Assembly (NCBI RefSeq): GCF_017315735.1 | Contig: NZ_JAFLRK010000003.1 | Location: 124,001 to 188,000, forward strand | Direction of reading: 5' to 3' | Source: Paracoccus shandongensis | GTDB lineage: Bacteria; Pseudomonadota; Alphaproteobacteria; Rhodobacterales; Rhodobacteraceae | DNA length: 64,000 bases | Part shown: one piece after another, positions 7,124 through 15,684 of the stretch | How positions within the stretch are numbered: position 1 is the stretch's first letter | How the letters are laid out: each line of letters begins with the position of its first letter | The notes under the pieces: generated by a model | What the model saw: only the letters and a program-made list of their open reading frames with translations | Database searches by the model: none | Told to the model about the DNA's origin: nothing | Translations under genes and position numbers: made by a program

Positions 7124-9741
7124 CACGGCTCGGCAAGGCTGAGGCGCATCACCGTGCCCTGGGGGCCGCTTTGCGCGATCCAGGCGTCGCCGCCGTGCAG
7201 TTCGGCCACGCGGCGCACCAGCGACAGCCCCAGTCCAACCCCCGCTTCCTTGGTCGTGACCAGGGGATCGAAGGCCCGCGCCTCGATTTCAGGGGCAAGG
7301 CCGGGGCCGTTGTCTTCGACCTCGAGGATGGTGCGCGCGCCCTCGCGCATGACCCGCAGGGTGACGCGCGGCACCCGGCCGGGAACGGATTCCGCCGCGT
7401 GCAGGCCGTTCTCGATCAGGTTGCGAATGGCGAACTGCAGCCGCGCCGGATCGCAGCGCAGCCTCATTCCGGCCGGAACCTCGAGGGCGATCCGGGACGC
7501 GGCGGGATGATCGACCAGAAGCCCGTCCAGCCAGTCGCGCAGGTCGATCGAGACGGTTTCGTGCGCGCCCTGCCGGGCAAAGTCCAGAAGGATGTCGATG
7601 ATGCGGCTGCAGCGCGTGATGTTGCGCCGGATGCGCTGGACATCGTCGGCGGCCTCGGGCCCAAGGCCAGGGCCGCGCGAGATCACCTCGACCGAACTGG
7701 CGATGGTGCCGAGGGGATTGCGCAACTCGTGGCTGATCGTGGCGGCAACCTCGCCGATGGCGGCCAGCCGCTGCCGGATCGCCAGTTCGCGCTGCGTCAG
7801 GCCAAGGCGGCGCAGCGCGTCGATCAGGTCTTCTTCGGTCAGGCGCCGCCGTTCGTTCGCCATCACGGCCCAGAAGGCCAGCAGCGCCAGAAGCGGCACC
7901 GAGCCCAGCAGCACATGCGTCAGCACCTGCCGGTCATGCAGGTTCGCGGCCAGATGCCGCGCGACCAGATACAGCATTCCCAGGCCGGCCATCAGCAGCA
8001 CGAAGACCACCGCCACCTGCAAGGCCAGCCGGCCAAGGCGCGGCGGCATCCGGCGCAGGCGAAGGTCCGGCGCGGCGGGGTCGAGCGATCCGGGCGCGCG
8101 GCCGCGCTTGCAGAAGTCCCGGCAATGCGGTTCGAGGCTGCAGCAGAGCGAGCAGATCGGCCGTTCGTAGAAGGTGCAATAGGCCATGTCGCCGGTCGCA
8201 TAGCCGTGGCTGCAGATGGCGCAGTCGCAGGTGTCGCGGTTGCGGAACACATGCGGTTCTCGCGCGATGAAGCCCTGCCCGCGGCGGATCAGCCCCAGGC
8301 AGGTGGCCGCGGCAAGCGACAGGGCAAAGGCGATCGGCGCCGACCAGGCCTGCGCCATCGGCCCGGCAAGACCGGCGTGAAGTGCCAGCCCCGTCAACGC
8401 GCCCACCGCCATGCCGCCGCAGCCGACCGGGTTGAAATCGGGCAGATGGGCCCGCCGGAACTCGATCCGCGCCGGGCTGAGCCGCAGCGGCTTGAGCACC
8501 GCAAGATCGGCAAAGATCGCCCCCAGCCAGGCCAGCGCCAGGCTGGCATAGATCGCCAGCACCGCCTCGAGCGTGGCGAAGACGCCCATCAGCATCAGCG
8601 TGCAGCTGATCGCGACATGGATCAGCAGCCAGATCAGCCGCCCCGGATGATAGCGCGCCACCCGCAGGAAGAAGTTCGACTGCGCCAGCGATCCGGCATA
8701 GGCATTGGTCACGTTGATCTTCACCTGCGCAAGCACGATATAGGCCGTCGCCACCAGCAGCGCCGTGCGCGGGCCGAACAGGTATTCGTAGGCGTGCCAG
8801 AACATGCCGATCGGCTCGGCGGCGAAGTCGGGGGCCATGCCGTCGCCCATGGCAAGCCAGGCCAGAAAGCTTCCCATCAGCACCTTGGTGCCGCCGATCA
8901 GGATCCAGCCCGGCCCGGCCAGGATCAGCGCGCCCCACCAGCCCGCACGCGACGTCGCCTCGCGCGGGGGCAGGAAGCGCAGGTAATCCGCCTGCTCGCC
9001 GATCTGCAGTGTCAGGGCACACAGCACCCCGATGGCGCCGCCCAGGGACAGCAGGCTGAAGGCGGGGCCCGGCGCCGCCAGCCAGCGTGCCGCCGCATCG
9101 GGTTCGGTCCAGACGATGGCGGCGAAGGGCAGCAGGGCAAGCACGATCCAGGGCAGCTGGGTCACCACCTGAAAGCGCGAGATGGCCGTCATCCCGCGCG
9201 AGGCGACGGGCAGGATCGCCAGCGCCGACAACAGATAGCCCAGCGGCAGCGGCAGGCCGAAGCAGACCAGCAACGCCTGGCCGATGATCACCCCTTCGAG
9301 CGCGAAGAAGATGATGGTGTATGTCGCATAGATCAGCGAGGTGATCGCCGATCCGATATAGCCGAAACCGGCCCCGCGGGTCAGCAGATCCATGTCCACA
9401 TTGGACCGGGCCACGTGATAGGCGATGGGCAGACCCGTCACGAAGATGAAGAGCGAGGCGATCACCACCGCCACCACGGTCACATGCACCCCCCACGAAA
9501 TGGTCAGCGCGGCCCCGATGGCCTCGAGCGCCAGGAACGAGATGCCGCCAAGCGCGGTATGGGTGATGGTGGCGGGGCGCCAGCGGCGGTGGCTGGCGGG
9601 CGCATAGCGCAGGGCGTAATCCTCGATCGTCTCGTCCGCGACCCAGGATTGATAGCTGCGCGGGGCGGGCTCCATTCCGGGAAAGCCCGGCGCGATCCGC
9701 GGCGGCCCGCCCCCATCCCCCGGATCGCCCTGCCTGTTCAT
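7123..9741 (-). CDS. NCS1 permease-like sensor histidine kinase with cysteine cluster
   Basis: 872 residues in one open frame. Residues ~30-480 form a complete NCS1 (purine/cytosine/hydantoin/allantoin) permease-like module with about twelve helices. Residues 505-544 form a cysteine cluster (CDCAIC, then spaced Cys, SLCCSLEPHC, DFC), likely a metal-binding knuckle. Two more helices (~571-592, 608-627) precede a kinase: HisKA with SHELRNP (His671), N-box NLIENGLHAA (~774), EDNGPGL (~810) and GVGLGLSL. The transporter-kinase plan resembles CbrA-type SSS-kinases, but with an NCS1 core. It is divergent from formamidase and coupled to the receiver-kinase, so it may sense an amide or nitrogen heterocycle as it binds or crosses the membrane. 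Whether it still transports is unknown. Confidence 0.88.
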   Translation of the reverse strand: MNRQGDPGDGGGPPRIAPGFPGMEPAPRSYQSWVADETIEDYALRYAPASHRRWRPATITHTALGGISFLALEAIGAALTISWGVHVTVVAVVIASLFIFVTGLPIAYHVARSNVDMDLLTRGAGFGYIGSAITSLIYATYTIIFFALEGVIIGQALLVCFGLPLPLGYLLSALAILPVASRGMTAISRFQVVTQLPWIVLALLPFAAIVWTEPDAAARWLAAPGPAFSLLSLGGAIGVLCALTLQIGEQADYLRFLPPREATSRAGWWGALILAGPGWILIGGTKVLMGSFLAWLAMGDGMAPDFAAEPIGMFWHAYEYLFGPRTALLVATAYIVLAQVKINVTNAYAGSLAQSNFFLRVARYHPGRLIWLLIHVAISCTLMLMGVFATLEAVLAIYASLALAWLGAIFADLAVLKPLRLSPARIEFRRAHLPDFNPVGCGGMAVGALTGLALHAGLAGPMAQAWSAPIAFALSLAAATCLGLIRRGQGFIAREPHVFRNRDTCDCAICSHGYATGDMAYCTFYERPICSLCCSLEPHCRDFCKRGRAPGSLDPAAPDLRLRRMPPRLGRLALQVAVVFVLLMAGLGMLYLVARHLAANLHDRQVLTHVLLGSVPLLALLAFWAVMANERRRLTEEDLIDALRRLGLTQRELAIRQRLAAIGEVAATISHELRNPLGTIASSVEVISRGPGLGPEAADDVQRIRRNITRCSRIIDILLDFARQGAHETVSIDLRDWLDGLLVDHPAASRIALEVPAGMRLRCDPARLQFAIRNLIENGLHAAESVPGRVPRVTLRVMREGARTILEVEDNGPGLAPEIEARAFDPLVTTKEAGVGLGLSLVRRVAELHGGDAWIAQSGPQGTVMRLSLAEP

Positions 9742-9776
9742 GCTGCCTCCCCTGGGGTTCCCCTCGCGATCACCAG

Positions 9777-9826
9777 TTACATGAAATTACAATCCGCGGG
9801 GTTTTGCCATGCATGGCGATTACATG
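9777..9826. promoter_or_regulatory. Candidate regulatory sites upstream of formamidase
   Basis: The divergent gap between the permease-kinase and fmdA is distinctly less GC-rich than its flanks. It holds a perfect 12-bp palindrome GCCATGCATGGC at 9806-9817 and two copies of TTACATG (9777-9783 and 9820-9826) bracketing it. This looks like a regulator binding array serving one or both divergent units. No clear -35/-10 or -24/-12 could be fixed by eye. Confidence 0.4.
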
Positions 9827-9886
9827 ACGGTTCCACCCTGCCTCCTGTGACCGGCCGCCCGCCGGCCCGCAAGCAGGGAGGAGAAG

Positions 9887-11113
9887 ATGTCGAGAACCGT
9901 ATTCAAGGTCGATCTGAACACGGCCCCGGAAGAGGCCACGCAAAAGCCGCACAACCGCTGGCATCCCGACATTCCGATGGTCGAGACCTTCAAGCCCGGC
10001 GAGGTCCTGCGCGTCGAATGCTATGACTGGACCGGCGGCCAGATCGGCAACAACGACAGTGCCAACGACATTCGCGATGTCGATCTGACGCGGGTGCATT
10101 ACCTGTCGGGGCCATTCGGCTTCGAGGGGGCCGAGCCGGGCGATCTGCTGGTGGTGGACATCCTCGACATCGGCGCGCTGCCAGAATCGCGGTGGGGCTT
10201 CAACGGCCTTTTCGCCAAGGAAAACGGCGGCGGCTTCCTGACCGAACATTACCCGCAGGCCACCAAGTCGATCTGGGACTTCGAGGGGATCTATACGACC
10301 TCGCGCCATATTCCCGGGGTGCGCTATCCGGGCCTGATCCATCCGGGCCTGATCGGCTGTCTTCCCGATCACAAGCTGCTGGCCGAGGCGAACCGGCGCG
10401 AAGCCGCCCTGATCGCCACCGATCCCGACCGCGTTCCGCCCCTGGCCGCCCCGCCCCATGCCGCGACCGCCCTGATGGGCGAGATGAGCGGCACCGCCGC
10501 ACAGCGCGCGGCCGAGGAAGCCTGGCGGACCGTGCCCCCGCGCGAACACGGCGGCAACTGCGACATCAAGAATCTGTCGCGCGGCTCCAAGGTCTATTTC
10601 CCCGTCTATGTGAAGGGCGGCGGCCTTTCGATGGGCGATATCCATTTCAGCCAGGGTGATGGCGAGATCACCTTCTGCGGCGCCATCGAGATGGCCGGCT
10701 GGATCGAGATCAAGGTCGAGATCATCAAGGGCGGGATGGCCAAGTACGGGGTCATCAACCCGATCTTCCGGCCATCCCCCATCGACCCGCATTTCGACGA
10801 CTATCTGATCTTCGAGGGCATCTCGGTCGACGAGCATACCGGCGAGCAATATTATCTCGATGCCCATGTCGCCTATCGCCGGGCCTGCCTGAACGCCATC
10901 GAATACCTCAAGAAGTTCGGCTATTCGGGCGAACAGGCCTACATGATCCTGGGCACCGCCCCGGTCGAGGGCCGCATCGCCGGCATCGTGGACATCCCCA
11001 ACGTCTGCGCCACCCTGGCCATTCCCACGGCCATCTTCGACTTCGACATCCGGCCCAACGGCGACGGGCCCAAGCGTTCGGTGCCCGAGGTGTCGGTCGC
11101 GCGGACAAGCTGA
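9887..11113 (+). CDS. fmdA: Formamidase
   Basis: 408 residues, the standard length of FmdA in the acetamidase/formamidase family, which hydrolyses formamide to formate and ammonia in the cytoplasm. Recognisable blocks are NRWHPDIPMVETFKPGE near the start, NDSANDIRDVDL, GHxxD-like loops, HPGLIGCLPD, GGNCDIKNLSRGSKVYFPV with the catalytic-region Asp/Lys, and MGDIHFSQGDGE. A strong ribosome site (GGGAGGAG) lies 7 bp upstream of the ATG. It is followed by an AmiS/UreI channel and FmdB in the same direction, the usual short-chain amide operon. The divergent permease-kinase probably controls it. Confidence 0.95.
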   Translation: MSRTVFKVDLNTAPEEATQKPHNRWHPDIPMVETFKPGEVLRVECYDWTGGQIGNNDSANDIRDVDLTRVHYLSGPFGFEGAEPGDLLVVDILDIGALPESRWGFNGLFAKENGGGFLTEHYPQATKSIWDFEGIYTTSRHIPGVRYPGLIHPGLIGCLPDHKLLAEANRREAALIATDPDRVPPLAAPPHAATALMGEMSGTAAQRAAEEAWRTVPPREHGGNCDIKNLSRGSKVYFPVYVKGGGLSMGDIHFSQGDGEITFCGAIEMAGWIEIKVEIIKGGMAKYGVINPIFRPSPIDPHFDDYLIFEGISVDEHTGEQYYLDAHVAYRRACLNAIEYLKKFGYSGEQAYMILGTAPVEGRIAGIVDIPNVCATLAIPTAIFDFDIRPNGDGPKRSVPEVSVARTS

Positions 11114-11122
11114 CGGCTTGAT

Positions 11123-11152
11123 GCGCGCGCCCCCCGATCCAGGGGCGCGCGC
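11123..11152 (+). terminator. Strong hairpin between fmdA and the AmiS-like gene
   Basis: An 11-bp perfect GC stem (GCGCGCGCCCC / GGGGCGCGCGC) with an 8-nt loop starts 10 bp after the fmdA stop. There is no T-run, so it is more likely an attenuator or mRNA-stabilising end that keeps fmdA expression above the channel gene than a full terminator. Confidence 0.5.
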
Positions 11153-11173
11153 TGTTCCACGGGAGGCAAGTCC

Positions 11174-11686
11174 ATGCTGCTTGGTTTTCTGTTGTTCTAT
11201 GTTGGCGCGGTCCTGTTTCTGAACGGGCTGTGGCTCATGGGCAGGATCGAGGACCGCGAGATCGTGGTGATCAACGTGGTCTCGGGGCTGGTCGCGGGGG
11301 GCGTGGTGGTCCAAGGCGCCTTCGGTCCCGGGGCCGACCCGCAGTCGGTGCGGGCGGCGGCGCTGACGCTGATGTTCAGCACGACCTATTTCTGGGTCGC
11401 CCACAACCGGCTTGTGGCGGTGGACGGCCGGGGTCTGGGCTGGTTCAGCCTGTTCGTGGCGCTGACCACGGTGCCCGTCTTCCTGCGCGCCCTCGCCGCC
11501 GCCGGATCGCCCGCAGAGCTGTGGCTGGCCGGCAACTGGCTGGTCTGGGGCGTGCTGTGGTTCATGTATTTCCTGCTGCTGGCCCTGGGGCGGCCGATCC
11601 TGCGGGCCACCGCCTGGGTGACGCTGCTGGCCGGCATCCTGACCGGCTGGCTGCCCGGTTTCCTGATGCTTGACGGAGTGATGTAA
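11174..11686 (+). CDS. AmiS/UreI-family amide/urea channel
   Basis: 170 residues with about six or seven hydrophobic helices and almost no soluble part, as in AmiS of Pseudomonas amide operons and the UreI proton-gated urea channel. Typical elements are the N-terminal GFLLFYVGAVLFLNGL, the central FSTTYFWVAHNR and WLVWGVLWFMYF near the end. The protein should form a passive inner-membrane pore for small amides or urea. It lies 60 bp after fmdA behind a GC hairpin and just ahead of fmdB, so formamide is the likely physiological cargo. Confidence 0.9.
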   Translation: MLLGFLLFYVGAVLFLNGLWLMGRIEDREIVVINVVSGLVAGGVVVQGAFGPGADPQSVRAAALTLMFSTTYFWVAHNRLVAVDGRGLGWFSLFVALTTVPVFLRALAAAGSPAELWLAGNWLVWGVLWFMYFLLLALGRPILRATAWVTLLAGILTGWLPGFLMLDGVM

Positions 11687-11696
11687 GGAATGCGCC

Positions 11697-11993
11697 ATGC
11701 CCATCTATGACTTCGCCTGTCCTGAACACGGCATCTTCAACGGCTGGATGAGCTATCAGGCCAGCCGTGACGGTGCCCCCTGTCCCCGGTGCGGAACCGT
11801 GGCCGGGGTGCTGCCCGCCCTGCCGCAGGTCAGCACCCTGTCCAGCGGCTTGCGCGGGGCCGAACGCCGGGCCGAGGCCACGTCGGCAGAGCCCCGGGTG
11901 GTCAAGCGCGGCCACCTTCCCAGTTGCGGCTGCACCCTGTGCAGGACAAAGGCGCCGCCCACATCCCGGCGCTGGATGCTGGGACAATGCTAG
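11697..11993 (+). CDS. fmdB: FmdB-family zinc-ribbon protein
   Basis: 98 residues beginning MPIYDFACPEHG, the hallmark of FmdB proteins, with a first Cys-His/CPRC pair forming a zinc ribbon (C8, C29, C32) and an additional C-terminal CGCTLCR cluster. FmdB was proposed as a regulator of formamidase expression in Methylophilus; its biochemical action is not settled. The gene is 10 bp after the AmiS-like gene and closes the amide operon. Confidence 0.85.
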   Translation: MPIYDFACPEHGIFNGWMSYQASRDGAPCPRCGTVAGVLPALPQVSTLSSGLRGAERRAEATSAEPRVVKRGHLPSCGCTLCRTKAPPTSRRWMLGQC

Positions 11994-12157
11994 CGGATCG
12001 TCATCCGCAGCATCCCTAAAAGGCCGCCTTGCTGAAGATGCGGCTGGCGGCCCGCGCCGTCCGGCCCGCCGCCCCCGAAAGCCACGAGAACCGGGGGATG
12101 TCTCTTGGAACTTCCCCCCCGACTTTCTACGATGGGGGATCGTTCACCGGGGCCATC

Positions 12158-12967
12158 ATGCAGGACAATGCGCCGAACCAGCAAACCCGTCGCAAGGGCG
12201 CCACGGCGGAGGGGCCTCAGCGCAGCCAGACGCTTGTGCGCGGCCTGGAAATCATCGATGCGGTCGCGGACGGGCCCGCGACCATCGCGGAAATCGCGGG
12301 CGCCACGCAGCTGACCTATTCCACGGTCCACCGGCTGGTGTCCGTCCTGGTGGCGCGGCGTTACCTGAAGCTGACCGACACGCGCGGCGTCACCCTGGGC
12401 CCGCGCCTGATCGAACTGGGCTTTGCCGCCCATTCCCGGGTGGATCTGGTCCGCCACGCCCGGCCCTGGCTGGAGGAGCTGTCGGCCAGCACGGGCGACA
12501 CCGTTCACCTGGCGCGGCTGGAAAACGGCGAGGTCAGCTATCTGGACAAGCTGAGCGGCAGCCGCGCGGTCGAGATCTCGTCGCGGGTGGGCGGGCGCAA
12601 GCCGGTGATCTCGACCGGGGTGGGAAAGGCCCTGATCCTGGACCGGAGCAGGGCCGAGCTTGCCGCCCTTTACCAAAGCGACCGTCACCTGATGAACCAT
12701 CCGGTGCCGCAGGAGGTCTGGCTGGAACGGCTGGGCCACTACCAGGAAGGCGGCTTCGCCTTCGACCTGGGCGAGGACGAGGCCTCGATCCGCTGCGTGG
12801 CAGCCCCGGTGCGCGATGCCACGGGCCGGATCGTGGCGGCGATCTCGGTCTCCTCGACGACCGAGCACATGAGCGGGCCGAGGATGCAGTCCCTGATCGC
12901 CGAGGTGAAATCCGCCGCAAGCCGGATTTCCGCAGGCCTGGGCCACAGAAGCCCGGACCGGCCCTGA
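12158..12967 (+). CDS. IclR-family transcriptional regulator
   Basis: 269 residues. The N-terminal winged helix reads RSQTLVRGLEIIDAV then TIAEIAGATQLTYSTVHRLV, and the effector domain carries the IclR signature (GVGKALI, DLGEDEASIRCVAAPVRD, AISVS). I took the ATG at 12158; an ATG at 12098 would add 20 residues without family support. It converges on the FAD-linked dehydrogenase with only 9 bp between stops. Its likely targets are that dehydrogenase and the divergent TRAP/aldolase operon. The effector is probably the transported acid or its 2-oxo product. Confidence 0.9.
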   Translation: MQDNAPNQQTRRKGATAEGPQRSQTLVRGLEIIDAVADGPATIAEIAGATQLTYSTVHRLVSVLVARRYLKLTDTRGVTLGPRLIELGFAAHSRVDLVRHARPWLEELSASTGDTVHLARLENGEVSYLDKLSGSRAVEISSRVGGRKPVISTGVGKALILDRSRAELAALYQSDRHLMNHPVPQEVWLERLGHYQEGGFAFDLGEDEASIRCVAAPVRDATGRIVAAISVSSTTEHMSGPRMQSLIAEVKSAASRISAGLGHRSPDRP

Positions 12968-12976
12968 CCTGACCCT

Positions 12977-14374
12977 TCAGATCACCTTGCCGGGGTTCAG
13001 GATCCCCTGCGGGTCCAGCATCGTTTTCATGCGGCGAAGAAGGTCCAGTTCCGCGGGCGTGCGGGAATAGCTCAGCCAGGGCTTCTTGTGCAGACCGATC
13101 CCGTGTTCCGCCGAAACGGAACCGCCATGGCTGCGGACAAGGTCATAAACGGCGGCTTCGATGGCATGGCCCGTCGGATCGACCGTCTCGATGGGGCCGG
13201 CGACCAGGTGGATGTTGCTGTCGCCCGCATGGCCGAAGAAGATGACCTGCAGGTCGGGGAACCGGCCTTCCAGGGCGGCCCGGATGTCGTCCACGCAATC
13301 GCCGATGCGGGCCAGGGGAACCGAGACATCGAAGTTGATCGTGGTCGCCCGGTGCGACAGGATCTCGGCCACCCCGTCGCGCAGGGCCCAGAAGTCATCC
13401 ACCTCGCGCTGCGACATGGCGATTGCGGCATCACGGACAAGACCGGCCTCGAAGGCGCCTTCCAGCATGGCCTGGAACGCATCGCGGTCCCCGTCGGGAT
13501 CAGCGCCCTGCATCTCGACCAGCGCATAGACTGGATGACCTTCCGCTAGCGGCGGACGGCGTCCGGTGACCGCCAGCACGGCGTTGTAATAATCGGCCCA
13601 CATCAGTTCAAAGGCCGTCAGCCGTCCGGACAGCACCTCCTGCGCATGGGCCAGCAGGCCCGCCGCGTCAGGGAAACCCGACAGGGCGACCAGGGCGGCA
13701 TTGGCGCCCGCCACGCGGGGATGCAGCCGCAGCACGGCCCGGGTGATGACCCCCAGCGTGCCCTCGGATCCGATGAACAGATGCTTCAGGTCCAGGGCTG
13801 CGTTGTTCTTGGGCATCCGGTTCATCATCGGCAGCACGGTGCCGTCAGCCAGCACCACTTCCAGCCCCAGGACCAGGTCGCGCGCCATGCCGTACCGGAT
13901 GACGCGGTTTCCCCCGACATTGGTGGCGATGTTGCCGCCGATCTGCGCCGATCCGCGCGCGCCCAGATCAAGCTGGAAGCTGCGCCCCGCCGCCGCCGCC
14001 GCCTCCTGCAGGGTTTGCAGGACGCAGCCCGCCTGCACCACCATCAGGCCCGAGGTGGTGTCGATCTCCTCGATCCGGTTCATGGCGGCAAGCGACAGAA
14101 GCACCGCGCCCTCCGAAGGCACGGCGCCCCCGGCAAGCCCGGTCCGTCCCCCCTGCGGCACCACCGGCACCCCCGCCGCGTGGCAGAGGCGCAGGACCGC
14201 CGACACCTGTTCCGTGCTGTCCGGCGTCACCAGGGCCAGGGGCGTGCCGCCGCGCTCGGCGCTCCAGTCGTGCAGGCAGGCCTCGGGGATGTCAGCGCCC
14301 GTCTTCAGCCGTCCCCGGCCCAGGACGGCGGCAAGTCCTTCGACAAAGGCGCGATCTTCGCTTTGCGGCATCAT
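12977..14374 (-). CDS. FAD-binding oxidase/2-hydroxyacid dehydrogenase (GlcD / D-lactate dehydrogenase type)
   Basis: 465 residues: an N-terminal FAD_binding_4 fold (VPVVPQGGRTGLAGGAVP, DLGARGSAQIGGNIATNVGG, HLFIGSEGTLGVIT) and a C-terminal FAD-oxidase domain with the metal/substrate region FFGHAGDSNIHL and HGIGLHKKPWL. Such enzymes oxidise D-2-hydroxy acids to 2-oxo acids and pass electrons to cytochrome c, an ETF or quinone. Among clustered ATGs (14380, 14374, 14371) the one at 14374 or 14371 is best spaced from an AAGGGGA site. It is divergent from a TRAP transporter followed by MhpF and MhpE, so it may make the 2-oxo acid that the aldolase splits. Confidence 0.85.
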   Translation of the reverse strand: MMPQSEDRAFVEGLAAVLGRGRLKTGADIPEACLHDWSAERGGTPLALVTPDSTEQVSAVLRLCHAAGVPVVPQGGRTGLAGGAVPSEGAVLLSLAAMNRIEEIDTTSGLMVVQAGCVLQTLQEAAAAAGRSFQLDLGARGSAQIGGNIATNVGGNRVIRYGMARDLVLGLEVVLADGTVLPMMNRMPKNNAALDLKHLFIGSEGTLGVITRAVLRLHPRVAGANAALVALSGFPDAAGLLAHAQEVLSGRLTAFELMWADYYNAVLAVTGRRPPLAEGHPVYALVEMQGADPDGDRDAFQAMLEGAFEAGLVRDAAIAMSQREVDDFWALRDGVAEILSHRATTINFDVSVPLARIGDCVDDIRAALEGRFPDLQVIFFGHAGDSNIHLVAGPIETVDPTGHAIEAAVYDLVRSHGGSVSAEHGIGLHKKPWLSYSRTPAELDLLRRMKTMLDPQGILNPGKVI

Positions 14375-14580
14375 TCCCATTCCCCTTCGATCGGGGCATT
14401 TCCTTGCATCTATTCTCATATATTGCAAATCAATTTCACAAGTTGACATTGGGCACGCGTTCCGCCACCCATGGTCCCCGAGAGACGGTGCGGGCACGGA
14501 GGAGCCGGGCATCTGCGATGTCTCGCAACCAGCCTTCGGCGTCGCGGCAGAGGGACCGCACGCCGGACAGGGAGGACGCC
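14375..14580. promoter_or_regulatory. Divergent promoter region of the hydroxyacid dehydrogenase and TRAP operon
   Basis: A 206-bp gap whose first 80 bp are conspicuously AT-rich (around 14401-14450), unlike the surrounding GC-rich DNA. A TTGACA box at about 14441-14446 faces the TRAP operon, and TTGTGA with an ATATAT-like stretch faces the dehydrogenase. Exact -10 elements are uncertain. This is where the neighbouring IclR regulator would be expected to bind. Confidence 0.4.
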
Positions 14581-15603
14581 ATGTCATTTCACCATTCCAC
14601 GCCGTTCCTGCGCCGCCCGGCGGCACCGGCGGTCCTGTCGGCGGCGCTGTTCTGCGCCCTGACCGCCGCGCCCGCCCTTGCCGAACCCGAGGTGCTGTTC
14701 CGCGCGGCCCATGCCTCGGCCACCACCTCGACCGGGCACAAGGCGCTGGAGTTCCTGGACAAGGAGCTGCGCGAGAAGACCGAGGGGCGCGTGGGGCTGG
14801 AGATCTTCCCCTCGGCCCAGCTTGGGGGCGAACGCGAGGCGGTCGAGAACATCCAGTTCGGCAACGTGGACCTGACCTTCGTGTCCTCGGCCCCGGTGGC
14901 GTCCTTCGCGCCCGCCTTTTTCGCCTTTGACATCCCCTTCCTGTTCGACAGCCGCGAACAGGCCCATGACGTGCTGGACGGAGAGATCGGACAGGAGATC
15001 CTGGCGGGCCTGGAAAGCTCGGGCATCGTGGGCCTCGGCTATTGGGAAAACGGCTTCCGCCAGCTGACCACCTCTGCCAAGGAGGTCCATTCGCCCGAGG
15101 ATCTGGCGGGCGTCAAGATGCGCACCATGGAAAACGAGGTCCATATCGCGGCCTGGCGCGCGATCGGCGCGAACCCCGCGCCGCTGGCCTTCAACGAACT
15201 GTTCACCGCCTTGCAGCAGGGCACCTTCGACGCGCAGGAAGGGCCGATCAACCTGTTCTACGACATGAAGTTCAACGAGGTTCAGAAATACATCGTCAAG
15301 ACGAACCACATCTATTCGCCCTGGCCGCTGCTGGCGAGCCCCGAGAAGCTGGCCGCCCTGTCCGACGGGGACCGGGCGATCTTCGACCAGGCCGTCCGGG
15401 ACGCAACCGCCTATCAGCGCGGCCTGGCCGCCGAGGCCGATGTCCGGGCCGAGGCCGCGATGACGGACGTGACCTTTGTCGATCTGGAACCCGCGCAGAA
15501 GGAAGCCTTTGCCGCCCGCGTCGCGCCCATCGTCGATCTGGTGCGTGAAAAGGCGGGGGCCGACCTGGTCGACCGCCTGCTGGCCGCGACCGGCAGGAAA
15601 TAA
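14581..15603 (+). CDS. TRAP transporter periplasmic solute-binding protein (DctP family)
   Basis: 340 residues with an n-h-c signal peptide (cut near ALTAAPALA-EPEV) and the DctP pattern: an early GHKALEFLDKEL helix, RVGLEIFPSAQLGG, IPFLFDSREQA, the Arg region VKMRTMENEVH that usually holds the carboxylate salt-bridge, and PINLFYDMKF. It should bind an organic acid in the periplasm and hand it to the DctQM membrane pair encoded next. The ATG at 14581 follows a GGAGG site. Together with MhpF/MhpE downstream, a C5 hydroxy acid is a plausible ligand. Confidence 0.92.
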   Translation: MSFHHSTPFLRRPAAPAVLSAALFCALTAAPALAEPEVLFRAAHASATTSTGHKALEFLDKELREKTEGRVGLEIFPSAQLGGEREAVENIQFGNVDLTFVSSAPVASFAPAFFAFDIPFLFDSREQAHDVLDGEIGQEILAGLESSGIVGLGYWENGFRQLTTSAKEVHSPEDLAGVKMRTMENEVHIAAWRAIGANPAPLAFNELFTALQQGTFDAQEGPINLFYDMKFNEVQKYIVKTNHIYSPWPLLASPEKLAALSDGDRAIFDQAVRDATAYQRGLAAEADVRAEAAMTDVTFVDLEPAQKEAFAARVAPIVDLVREKAGADLVDRLLAATGRK

Positions 15604-15684
15604 GGCCGCCACGGCTCTGGTTCCAGCCGGGGCCGTTCTTCCGCCGCAGCCCGGGGGCCGCGGCGCGGAATGTCGGGATATCAC

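Noticed and set aside
7171..10026. 951-codon plus-strand open frame over the permease-kinase gene
   Set aside because: It is the GC-rich antisense shadow of the fusion kinase; its translation is low-complexity Arg/Gln/Gly/His sequence with no domain.
9770..11704. 644-codon minus-strand open frame over fmdA and the channel gene
   Set aside because: Antisense shadow of well-identified genes, His/Gly/Arg-rich with no family signal.
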